Shown here piece after piece: positions 49,453-59,198 of a stretch of DNA of 64,000 bases (position 1 is its first letter; every line of letters begins with the position of its first letter). The DNA is from a candidate division WS6 bacterium OLB21. Its GTDB lineage: Bacteria > Patescibacteriota > Dojkabacteria > B142 > OLB20. The translations under genes were made by a program, and so were the position numbers. Below the pieces are notes generated by a model that did not search any database, was not told where the DNA came from, and was given only the letters and a program-made list of their open reading frames with translations. The DNA lies in the NCBI GenBank assembly GCA_001567305.1, contig JYPD01000025.1:1-64000 (forward strand), given 5' to 3'.

Positions 49453-50942
49453 ATGGTCCGAACAAGATTTGCTCCGAGTCCAACAGGGTTTTTACATATT
49501 GGTGCCATTCGTACAGCACTCTACGCATATGCACAGGCGAAAAGCATGGCGGTCAATATCTATTAAGAATAGAGGATACAGATAGAAATCGTTATGTTCC
49601 AGAATCAGAAGAAGCGATCTATAGAATATTAGATGAATATGGACTCCCCGCAGACGAAAGCGTTGTCAGGGGCGGAGACTACGGACCCTACAGACAATCA
49701 GATCGTCTTTCTTTGTATAAAAAGTATGCAGAACAACTTGTCGAGCAAGGGGCTGCCTACTACAGTTTTGAAACTAAAGAAGAGCTCGATGAACATAGAA
49801 AGATAAAAGAACAGAATAATCAGCATGACGCCTTTCGTTCACAATATCGCGACTTAGATTTAGAAAAAGCAAAAGCGAGGATTGCCAATGGAGAAAAGTA
49901 TGTTGTTAGACTTAAGGTCCCATCAAATGTCGAATTGGTTTTTGAAGATGTCCTTCAAGGGAAAATGACGTTTAGTACAGACGATGTTGACGAAGGAATC
50001 TTACTCAAATCTGACGGATTCCCAACCTACCATTTAGCGGTCGTTGTTGATGATCACTTAATGAAGGTAACACATGTATTTCGAGGAGTTGAATGGATAC
50101 CAAGCACTCCGAAACACATCTTGTTGTATAAAGCCTTAGGATGGGAGATGCCAGTTATCGCTCATCTGCCAGTTATTTTAGATCCATCAGGTGGAAAGCT
50201 TTCTAAACGAAAAGGAGCTGTAGCTGCAGACGAATTTCTTCAAGAAGGTTATTTGCCAGAAGCAATCCTTAACTTTTTGATGTTACTTGGCTGGTCTTCG
50301 CCGGTAGCTCGAAAGCATGGTGAAGCAGAAAGAGAATTCTTTAGTTTGCAGGATTTTGTTGAACTATTTGATATCCATGACCTAAACAAAAGCAGTCCAG
50401 TTTTTAATAGAGATAAACTAATCTGGTTCAACCAAAAATATATTCAAGCAATGTCTGCAGATAGGTTCCAAAACACATATCTTGAATGGCTTAATAAATA
50501 TAATAAAGACGAAGACCTAGTTAAGTTCTTTAAAGATGCCGGACCAGATAAGAGCCAACAAATGCTCGTCCTTGAGCAAAATAGAATCAAAACGCTTTCT
50601 GAGGTGGGCAAGTCACTAGATATCTATCGATTCAAGCCTGAAAAAGTAAACCTGTCAGAAATTAAGCAGTTAAAAAAAATGTCAAAAGAGACAGCAGAGA
50701 ATCTTGTCAGAGACTTTAGTCTAGAACTTGAAAAAAAAGAATCAATAAGATCATGGGGACATGAAGATTGGGAAACTTTCGTAAGATGGCTTGCAGAACA
50801 GTATAGCGAGAAGGCCGGCAATGTATTCATGTTGCTAAGGATTGCCGTATGTGGCTCTCCTTTCTCGCCACCACTTTACGAGGTTCTAGAAATTCTTGAG
50901 AAAGAAGAAGTTATAACTAGATTGAACGATTTTTCTGCATGA
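49453..50942 (+). CDS. gltX: Glutamyl-tRNA synthetase (one frameshift)
   Basis: About 496 residues from ATG 49453. The class I signature is [13 protein letters not shown] (HIGH-like). One base is missing at the A4 run 49540-49543; adding an A gives [21 protein letters not shown], the exact family continuation. The KMSKS-like loop is [12 protein letters not shown]. The C-terminal anticodon-binding helical domain follows. It charges tRNA-Glu and, if gatCAB is present elsewhere, also tRNA-Gln. The downstream transglutaminase-like gene starts overlapping the stop codon by four bases. Confidence 0.95.
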
Positions 50943-52684
50943 AATACATTGCTATTGCCCTAGCATGTTTTGCATATCTTTTTCTCTATCCTCGGTTCGC
51001 GGTTGTTTTCGCAAATGAGGTCGAGTATAAATCCACAACTCGGATAACTGTAGAGGATAATAACTCTCTTTATATTCAACAAGATTACGAGCTGCAAAAC
51101 ACATCTTCACAGAATCTGGTTAATAGTTTTTCGATAAACCTTCCCTCCAATCCAAGCTCAATTGTTGCAGAAAAGGACGGTATGAAAATACCGGTCAATA
51201 TTTCTAGATCTCAAATAAATATTGACATCAGTTCCAGTCCAATAAGGTTGAATAGCATTGGTAAAATTAAAGTCTCGTACAGGGTTGATGGCTTTGTCTC
51301 TTCGCAAAGGTATTATTCAGAAATTAACTGGCCTGGGTTTAAGCTTGATGGTAAAGAGAATCAACACATAACGACAATCTTTGTAAATAAAAACAAGGGT
51401 GATCTTCTATACAGACAGGCTGATGAGTCTCAGGTGTCAATAACTAACGAGGGATACGAGATTTCGCTACCCAGTTCAAAAGGGGCTTATCTAGTGTTTG
51501 GAAACATTCCACTAACTTTCGATATCAATGCTAAATGGGTGATTAATAATGTCGGGCAGTCTGATGCAAATTATCGAATTCCGCTACCTAGCGAAAGTTT
51601 AGGACTTTTTCAGTATAAATCCCTAACAGGAGCAGATTACGGCTACCTCGACGATTATGGTAATAAGTATGTAGCCCTAAGATTAAATCAAGATGAGTTA
51701 CGCGAAGGTACAATCGTGGGTCAATGGGTTCCTTATACGGGTTTTACCTTTCCTGAAGATCTCTCTTTGGGAAAATATCAAGCCAATGTACAGTCGCTGG
51801 CGATAGATTTGAGTGCCGAACGCTCGCAGATAAGAAAAGCATTGCTAGACCTTTTAAATCCAAGTTTTGAATATGGTTTATCAAAAAGAAGTGGTATTAT
51901 CGAAAGCTTAACATTCGGTAAACAAAGTCCCATTGATTATGCCAATATTTTTCAAGCAGCTTACCATTCTGCTGGGATACCTACAAAGATTGTTGTTGGT
52001 ATTCGCACCTTTCCCGGAGAACAGAATTACAAGTGGCATGCCTGGTTACTGGTTAAAACAGAAGATGGTTGGATAAGCGAAGACCCTTACCTAGACGATT
52101 TGCATGGTTTTTCGCAAACAGTTCCTTTTGTTCCGCACGCACTTCCGTGGATTATAATTAATCAAGACGATGAGCTTAAGGATATTGCTTTTTATTCCAT
52201 AGATCCTGCATCTGTAATTACGAGTCAGACTTCATCATTCGATAATCAAGATCAAGAGATGGATATCTCAGGCGAATTGTTTTTAAAAGACGCGGCGTAT
52301 TCGGCCGTGGCTTTGCCTTTATATCTGCGCGTAACGAATTTAGGCTCTGTTCCAGTTTCTATTAAAGAGATAGAAATTATGGGAACTAAGATTGATGAGC
52401 ATCTGTATAAATACGAGTGGTTAATTCCCGGTTCAACCAGAGAAATCCCTATAACGGGGGTCTCGGTTGATGATCCACTTTACTCCGGGAAAAAACTGCT
52501 GGAAGGCTATGTTGAATTTACCGATGGAAATAACACTTCAATAAGCGATCTCTCCTTAGATATCGATCTGGAGATAGATTATCAACGCTTGGCTTTCAAT
52601 ACACTGTTGTTGCTGATAATTGTTGTTATTATTGCAATAATTGCACGCAGAAAGTTTTCTACGCATAAGAAAAGAAGCAGATAG
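50939..52684 (+). CDS. Secreted transglutaminase-like protein lacking the catalytic cysteine
   Basis: 581 residues. A signal peptide (YIAIALACFAYLFLYPRF, cleavage near VFA) is followed by a beta-rich region of about 270 residues and a transglutaminase-like core near residues 335-385. That core reads SPIDYANIFQAAYHSAGIP, then KWHAWLLV and SEDPYLD. The His and Asp positions are filled, but the Cys position is Pro, so cross-linking or peptidase chemistry is not expected. A further beta region and a C-terminal membrane helix (FNTLLLLIIVVIIAIIA) with a basic tail follow. It probably acts as a binding or scaffold domain on the outer face (inference). Confidence 0.72.
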   Translation: MKYIAIALACFAYLFLYPRFAVVFANEVEYKSTTRITVEDNNSLYIQQDYELQNTSSQNLVNSFSINLPSNPSSIVAEKDGMKIPVNISRSQINIDISSSPIRLNSIGKIKVSYRVDGFVSSQRYYSEINWPGFKLDGKENQHITTIFVNKNKGDLLYRQADESQVSITNEGYEISLPSSKGAYLVFGNIPLTFDINAKWVINNVGQSDANYRIPLPSESLGLFQYKSLTGADYGYLDDYGNKYVALRLNQDELREGTIVGQWVPYTGFTFPEDLSLGKYQANVQSLAIDLSAERSQIRKALLDLLNPSFEYGLSKRSGIIESLTFGKQSPIDYANIFQAAYHSAGIPTKIVVGIRTFPGEQNYKWHAWLLVKTEDGWISEDPYLDDLHGFSQTVPFVPHALPWIIINQDDELKDIAFYSIDPASVITSQTSSFDNQDQEMDISGELFLKDAAYSAVALPLYLRVTNLGSVPVSIKEIEIMGTKIDEHLYKYEWLIPGSTREIPITGVSVDDPLYSGKKLLEGYVEFTDGNNTSISDLSLDIDLEIDYQRLAFNTLLLLIIVVIIAIIARRKFSTHKKRSR

Positions 52685-52685
52685 T

Positions 52686-52714
52686 TTTACAGTACACTGC
52701 CGATAACATATAAT
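52686..52714 (+). promoter_or_regulatory. Promoter of the PEP-synthase-like gene
   Basis: TTTACA (52686-52691), a 17-base spacer and TATAAT (52709-52714). This is the closest match to the sigma-70 consensus in the window. The GTG start at 52735 lies about 13 bases after the predicted transcription start. Confidence 0.7.
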
Positions 52715-52734
52715 TTGGTAGTTAAATCTGCCCA

Positions 52735-55464
52735 GTGAGCGAACCGAAAAGATATGTTGTCAGTACAACTCAAGTAAACGAAGCGACCGGTCCTTTTGTC
52801 GGAGACAGGGCTAACTTATTGGCCGAAATTGAAAAAGTCGGAGTCCCGATACCTACCTCATTTGTTGTAACTAATCAAGCCTTTGACGATTTTATTGTTG
52901 GAGCAGATCTTGTTCCTTTCATTTCAGAAAGAATTAATAATATTGATTACACAAACAAGAAGAAGGTAAAACAGAGTTCAAAAGAGATTCAGGAGGCAAT
53001 AATTAATGCAAGAATTCCAGATATTGTATCTCTTCCAATCGAAAAGGCATATTCAGGATTAGGAGGAATGCTTGAAGCTTTTGTAGAGCTAAGAACTTCT
53101 CCTGCGAGGCCTGAACTGAATGAGGTAAATTTTTCAGAAGGGTACCTCGTAGAAAACATAAAAGGAGTTGAAATGCTTCTTAGCGCGCTTAAAGAACTTT
53201 GGGCGGCACTCTTTAGCGAAGAAGCTTTGCTATTTAGAGCATCTATTGCCTACGAAGGACCGCTAACTCAGGCGGTATTAATACAAAAGCACATTCAAGC
53301 CGAGGTTTCGGGGATTGTGTATACACAGAATAAGACGAGTGGCATGGATACAGAAATGGAAATCCAAGCAATAATGGGTTTGCAATCTGGAATAGAAAGG
53401 TTAAGTTTGGTTCCCGATAGTTATTTCTACAATCCTTCTACAGAAGAAATAGTCAACAAAAAGCTTGTTCCTCAAGAAAGAATGCTGGTACGCAGAGGGC
53501 GAGTTGATCATAGCGACCCTGTTACAGAGGTTGCAATCTCTCCGAGTTGGAGAAAGAAACAAAAACTAGAAGATCGATTTATTATCAACCTTGGTCGTGT
53601 CGGATCGTCACTCAGAAATCTTTATGCCTCGAACCTAGAGATTGAATATGCATTTGAAGCAGGCAGGTTTTACATAATTAATATCGTTACAGAAGAAGAA
53701 ACTTTGCTCAAAAGAAGTGCCTTAGAGATTAGTAAGGACAAAGCTCGTCCGATCGAAGAACTCTATCCAGAAATGCAAGAACTGAGTGGCGGACCCAAAG
53801 TAGCTTTAGCCAGAGCCGAAGGTGGACATATCGCTGAAGAGGAAGAAAGAGATCTTAGTGGACTTGCCGTCGTCTCTGGGGATGATGACGAAGAAGAAGC
53901 AGAAAATATTATTGCCAGACCAGAATCTAAGGAGGAAGAAAGAAAAGAAGGCGTCCAGATAGCGAGAACAAAGGCCAGGGATAAAAAGAAAGAAGACAAA
54001 ATCGAAATTGCCCGAAATTCAGCGATACCGTTTGATGACAGAAACAAACCCGAGATAAAAATCAGCGGGGGCATTATGCAGGAACCTCCTATTAATCAGC
54101 CGGGGGTAGAAGTGCACGGAAGAGAAGTTGTCGTCGATATAAAACCGATAACTTCCTTAGAAAAAATTGTCTCAGGAATAGGTTTCGGCAAAAGTGCCCA
54201 GTTCGGACTAATTCATTTTGTTGAGAAAAAAGAAGACTGGGACGGATTAACTGGAGACGAAATAATCGTTCTTAAAGAATTTGACCCAAATAAGGTAGAT
54301 GATATCAACAAAGCACGGGGACTTCTGTTAGAGAAATCTCCAAGAGAAGAGTTCTTGCAATCAATCAAAATTCCAACTGTTCATTCAGTCGGAGGGGCAA
54401 GACGAATATTTCGGGAAAATGAGGTTATTACAATAGATGCATCATCAGGAGATGTGTTACTCGGTGCAGGAAAACTTCCCGAATCTGAAAAAGTTGTAGA
54501 CAGTTCCGTGTCCGAAGGACCTATCAAGAAATTTGAAGATGTTCGTTTCGAGCAACAAGAAGGGTTGCAGGTTATTAAAACCGGAACAAAGGTTTGGCAG
54601 ATATTTCGTCCATCTGACCCGCGTCTTGATCTTGCAAATACAGACGGTTTATTTGTGGATATGAACGATTATTATCAAATAGCAGCAGTCAATCCAGAAT
54701 ATCTTTTGTCAGAACCAGAATATCGCAGAAGTTTTATTAAAGAAGTTGCTGCATCGCTTAAACCAGTTCTTGTCGAACTTGGTGAAAAGAAGCTGATACT
54801 AAAAGCAAACGATTTAGATTATGAATCTCTAGTAAAAATGAAGGGGAACGAGGTAATTAATTTCAATACAAAAGATTTTGCTGGCAGTGGAAAATTCGTT
54901 AAGAACCCAAAACTGTTAGAGATCGAACTTGAGATACTGAGCATTCTTAGAAATAGCGAAGCATTAAGAAATATTTACTTAGCTCTTCCAAGGGTAAATA
55001 CTGCAGAAGAGCTTATTGAAGTTAAAAAGACTGTTTCATCTTACGGATTTAGAAGAAGCTCAACTTTCAAGCTGATGGCAGTAATTTCGGAACCCTTAGG
55101 AATGCTGTCCGTAAAGTCTATAGTTGAAAATGACATTGATTCGGTGATCTTTGACTTGAGTGCAATCTTAAAAAGATTGTTTGGCGGTATCAAATACGAA
55201 CTAAGTCCTGATTTGATAACCTTTCTAACATGGGTTTGTTCAACTGTTAACGCAAACAAGTCGGAAGCGTATATACTAAATGAAGGATTAGTTATCGAAA
55301 AAGAAGTTGTTTCAAAATTAATGTCTAAGGGCGTGAGTAACTTCGTTCTCCCGCAAGAAGATGTCTATCAATCAAAAATGCTATTTTCTTCACTAGAAGT
55401 TAAGAAAATTGTTGCTAAGAATAAACGGGGACGAAAAAGGAAAGACATTGACTACGGCTTCTGA
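52735..55464 (+). CDS. PEP-synthase-like protein with degenerate catalytic domains (probable pseudoenzyme)
   Basis: 909 residues, GTG start. The N-terminal third matches the PEP/pyruvate-binding domain of PpsA/PpdK (FVGDRANLLAEIEKVGVPIP, AEVSGIVYTQNKTSGMD, GIERLSLVPDSYFYNP). A charged low-complexity linker covers about residues 355-445 (SGDDDEEEAENIIARPE, KARDKKKEDKIEIARN). The swivelling domain keeps its fold (GDEIIVLKEFDPNKVDD, IKIPTVHSVGGARRIF) but the GG-x-x-x-H phosphohistidine loop is missing. The C-terminal TIM-barrel-like region lacks the GxCG cysteine. Phosphotransfer is therefore unlikely. Role unknown. Confidence 0.72.
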   Translation: MSEPKRYVVSTTQVNEATGPFVGDRANLLAEIEKVGVPIPTSFVVTNQAFDDFIVGADLVPFISERINNIDYTNKKKVKQSSKEIQEAIINARIPDIVSLPIEKAYSGLGGMLEAFVELRTSPARPELNEVNFSEGYLVENIKGVEMLLSALKELWAALFSEEALLFRASIAYEGPLTQAVLIQKHIQAEVSGIVYTQNKTSGMDTEMEIQAIMGLQSGIERLSLVPDSYFYNPSTEEIVNKKLVPQERMLVRRGRVDHSDPVTEVAISPSWRKKQKLEDRFIINLGRVGSSLRNLYASNLEIEYAFEAGRFYIINIVTEEETLLKRSALEISKDKARPIEELYPEMQELSGGPKVALARAEGGHIAEEEERDLSGLAVVSGDDDEEEAENIIARPESKEEERKEGVQIARTKARDKKKEDKIEIARNSAIPFDDRNKPEIKISGGIMQEPPINQPGVEVHGREVVVDIKPITSLEKIVSGIGFGKSAQFGLIHFVEKKEDWDGLTGDEIIVLKEFDPNKVDDINKARGLLLEKSPREEFLQSIKIPTVHSVGGARRIFRENEVITIDASSGDVLLGAGKLPESEKVVDSSVSEGPIKKFEDVRFEQQEGLQVIKTGTKVWQIFRPSDPRLDLANTDGLFVDMNDYYQIAAVNPEYLLSEPEYRRSFIKEVAASLKPVLVELGEKKLILKANDLDYESLVKMKGNEVINFNTKDFAGSGKFVKNPKLLEIELEILSILRNSEALRNIYLALPRVNTAEELIEVKKTVSSYGFRRSSTFKLMAVISEPLGMLSVKSIVENDIDSVIFDLSAILKRLFGGIKYELSPDLITFLTWVCSTVNANKSEAYILNEGLVIEKEVVSKLMSKGVSNFVLPQEDVYQSKMLFSSLEVKKIVAKNKRGRKRKDIDYGF

Positions 55465-55487
55465 TTTAATCCAGTAACTGATTTCTG

Positions 55488-55493
55488 TATAAT
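55488..55493 (+). promoter_or_regulatory. -10 box upstream of the first subtilase
   Basis: TATAAT, 21 bases before the ATG at 55515. A poor -35 (TTTAAT 55465-55470) lies 17 bases upstream. Confidence 0.4.
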
Positions 55494-55514
55494 AAACCAT
55501 ATTTGATTATCTTG

Positions 55515-58500
55515 ATGTCGCTATTTAAAAAACAGCTTATATTTTTGCTTGTCTTATTCCTAGGCGTTCAAGTAATCATAGGGTTTCATCTCGTCAGCTC
55601 AGATTCTGTGCATGCACAAAATCTGACAAGGGCCAGAGAAATGTTGGCGGTAGATCAGGAATATGATTTGGAATCTGTTTTTGTAAAGTATAAACAAGAA
55701 GATACTCCCAGATTGCTTAGGGTAGATTCAAAAAGTCAAAACAGATATACAATTGCCAGTGCAGAATCTGTAACTGATCAAAAAGAGAAACTTCAAAAGC
55801 TTGAACAGAAAATAACCGAACTATTGAATGATCCAAATGTTGAACATGTGCAGCCTCAGTTTATATATACTCTCGAAAGCTGGAGCGACGGCCCCCAACG
55901 AGATACCCCTAACGATTATTTGATAAATCCAAGTCCGACTCCAAGCAGTCATTGGTATTATGAAAACTCTCGACTTCGTGAGCTTTGGAATGACCAAAAT
56001 TGTGCAAATGCAGGTTCTAATTGTGGAGGAAACGATTCTGCTGTTGTTGCTGTCATTGATACCGGACTCGCTTTCGAAAACTTTGATAGTCCATGGGGAG
56101 ATAAGTTTAGGGTTAATCAGGTTCTAGAAAGAAGAGTCGCTTCTAGTGCATCGAGTGGAAATACGCTGGTATCTTTAACAGGAACACCTTTTGTTTCAGC
56201 AATGGTTGGCAAACTCGTTTTTAACGGCACCTTGAATCAATATGCAATAATTACAGCAGTTTCAGGTAGTCCTTCAAGCCAAGCTACTGTAGAACTTTAT
56301 TATCCAACTGTCGGTGGTCCAATCAATGACACCTGGGATAATCATGAATTTGACATTCTGGATCAGGGAAGTGACATGTTTACCTTTGGTCCTAGCATTG
56401 ATAGCGACAAGTCGCTACCAATGATAAATATCTATAAAAAATACTTCTGAAATAGAGAACAGTGGATCAGATAGCGATGGCAATGGCTACATTGATGATG
56501 TCTACGGAGTTAATACTGCAGATTATGTATGGTGTACATTTATAAGTACATGTTCGTCTTCTGAACAAAGAAGCATTGGGCATCCAAATGATGATCACGG
56601 ACACGGAACATATGTAACCGGTTTGGTTGCCTCATTGGTCGCAAACGGTTACGGCAGCGTTTCTCCTGCACACAAGTTGACCATTATGCCTATTAAGGCA
56701 AACTTTTATCATAATAGATCATTCGGATCTATGGAGCTTTGGTATGGAATAGACTATGCCGTAAACCATGGAGCTGATGTCATAAATATGAGTCTTTCGG
56801 GACCAGTAGAAGATATCGGTTTAACGCAAAAATTCAGTGGGCAAGAGAAAATGGCGTTGTGGTTGTTGCCGCAACCGGTAATACAGCATCATCTGTTCAA
56901 TATCCTGCAGCCTCTGAAGGTGCAATTGCAGTTGGTGCACTTCGCCCTAACGGAGAAAGAGCATTCTATTCTAATTTCGGACCGGGTCTTGATGTGTCTG
57001 CCTATGTTGGAAATGGAGCAGGTATCGGGGACACTGTTTATCAGCGAAGCTATTCTTGCTTCTTTGCCAGTCCCGGTTGTCAAACCTCGTTTGCTTATAA
57101 CAGTTTTTCTAATGGCATGGGAATTGGCACTTCTTATGCGGCCCCGCAAGTGTCTGCATTGGCGGGATTACTTCGGGCTGTAAAACCTAATATTACTGTT
57201 AATAAAATTGAAGAAGTACTGTATTCTACGGCAATAGATGTTTCATCTCCTGGTTACGACGAAAGCACTGGTTGGGGAGCAATAAACTATCAAGCTACTT
57301 ATGCTGCAGTTGTAAATAATGTTTCGCCAACCCTATCGATTCTTCAGCCCGACGGGATTTCTGATACTGCAGATCAGTTTTACAACATAACTTGGGTTGA
57401 CTCAGACCCTGATAGCAACGCCAGAATAAACCTGTTCTGGGACAATGACAATAGTGGTTTTGACGGGACTCCCATAGAAGGTTGCTCAAATATATCTGAA
57501 GACTCGAGCACTAACTCATGTCAATTTGATATTCGAGGAATGAACAATGGCAGTTACTATGTTTACGGGTGCATTACAGACGGTATCAATGCAGAAGTTT
57601 GTAGTTACAGCACCGGTCAATTAACTGTTAGTCATACTATTCGTAGGGATTCTGGAACAACAGGTGTTACAACAACTCCTCATAGAGTAAACTTTTCTGA
57701 GAGTTTTTCGGCTGCTCCGGTAGTCTTTGTCCAAGTCACAGAAGAGTTTGGACCAGACATGGTGTATACAAATCTTACAAACATAACGGCAACAGGTTTT
57801 GACATTGCCATAGAAGAGAATACCAGATCAGGATTTGACGGCATACATACTATTGAAGGCTTGAGCTGGTATGCAGTGTCTGCTACCTCGCCTTCGGAAC
57901 AAGTAGGCACACTTCTGGTTGATCATAATTGGCGTCAGGTTACCTTTAATACACCTTTTGTTTCTATTCCGAAAATACTTGCAAATACACAAAGCGAATT
58001 CGGAACAGATATTGTTAATATCGATATCCGCAATGTAACTCTTACAGGATTTGAGATTCGCCTTGAAGAGCCACCTGGATACGATGGACTTCATACTTTT
58101 GAATGGGTTGGTTGGACAGCATTCAATACTCATCCGTTATCTGGTTCACAGAGCGGAACAAATAGTAGTGATCATAATTGGAAGACTATAGTTTTTCCTA
58201 CTCCTTTTGCTTCGAGACCGGTTCTTCTGGCAGAGGTTCAATCAGAAGTTGGTGCTGATAAATCGATTATTGATATTCGAAATTTAACTAACAATGGATT
58301 TGATTTTCGAATTGAAGAAGATCCGTTTTTGTTAGATGGGGTTCATGCTGAAGAAGGTATTGCTTGGTTGGCAATTCCGGCAACCGCACAAGCCGAAATC
58401 ACACAAAAGTTTTCTATAGACGCAAAGGTGGGTCAGTCAAATTGGGTGCGAGTGCCTTTCTTGAAGATTATGGAAAACAATCCATATATATTTGCATCAA

Positions 58501-59198
58501 TTAGTTCCGAAAACGGAGGAGACACAGTTGAGGTTGATATCAGAAACATAAATAGAGTTGGTTTCGAAGCAAGGCTCGAAGAAGACTTACGAGCTGGTTG
58601 GGATGGAGGACATCTAGCAGAAACAGTTGATATTTTAGTGGTGGATCCTATGCTAACGAGTTTAGTTACTGGCACAATTTCAGGTGATCACAATTGGACA
58701 GATGTTATTTTTTCAGTTCCTTTTGTTGCCGTTCCTCGAATAGTTGCAACTATCCAGACCGAAAACGGAGGAGACACTGCCATGCCTGATCTAAGAAATA
58801 TTACAACAGAAGGTTTTCAGGTGCGGGTTGAAGAAGATGTGATAGCAGGCTGGGACGGAAACCATGTAAACGAAACAATTGCCTGGCTAGCTCTTGAGCC
58901 AACAGATATTCCTGTTGGACATCAAAGCGATATGGTTTCGATTAATCAACCAACAGCTAAGAATCAACTTTGGAACACAGTTGTATTTCCCACTCCTTTT
59001 GCCTCAATTCCAAATATTGTTTTCGAGATTAATACAGAAAATGGAGCAGATACGGTTCAGGCAGATATAAGAAATCTCACATCAACTGGATTTCAAGTCA
59101 GGCTTGAAGAAGAACCTAATCGATACGACGGTATGCATACATTTGAGAGCTTTGTTTGGTATGCAAGACCTAACAATTTTCTATTACTTTGGCCTTAA
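55515..59198 (+). CDS. Secreted subtilisin-like protease with six C-terminal H-type-lectin-like repeats (two frameshifts)
   Basis: About 1,228 residues from ATG 55515; a TTG four codons upstream is less likely. Signal peptide ends VHAQ, then an I9-like propeptide. The S8 triad is Asp in VAVIDTGLAFE, His in HGHGTYVTGLVAS and Ser in GIGTSYAAPQVSALAG. Breaks at the A6 run 56436-56441 (remove one A) and the A5 run 56828-56832 (add one A) restore INIYKNTSEIENSGSDSDG and TQKIQWARENGVVVVAATG. An extra domain of about 85 residues lies between Asp and His. The C-terminal half has six repeats of about 75-85 residues with DHNW, FxxPF, DIRN, GF and EE. No anchor seen. The next protease gene starts on its stop. 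Confidence 0.85.
57640..59190 (+). repeat. Six tandem H-type-lectin-like domains in the first subtilase
   Basis: Approximate units: 57640-57890, 57903-58125, 58160-58382, 58420-58645, 58670-58905 and 58960-59185. Each runs HNW..V.F..PF...P.V...Q.E.G.D....DIRN.T..GF..R.EE....DG.H..E...W.A. Copies also share near-identical DNA, for example GAAAACGGAGGAGACAC at 58509-58525. Confidence 0.75.

Noticed and set aside
49398-49508. Longer start for the membrane protein at 47.6 kb.
   Set aside because: The extra frame is antisense to the conserved start of gltX.
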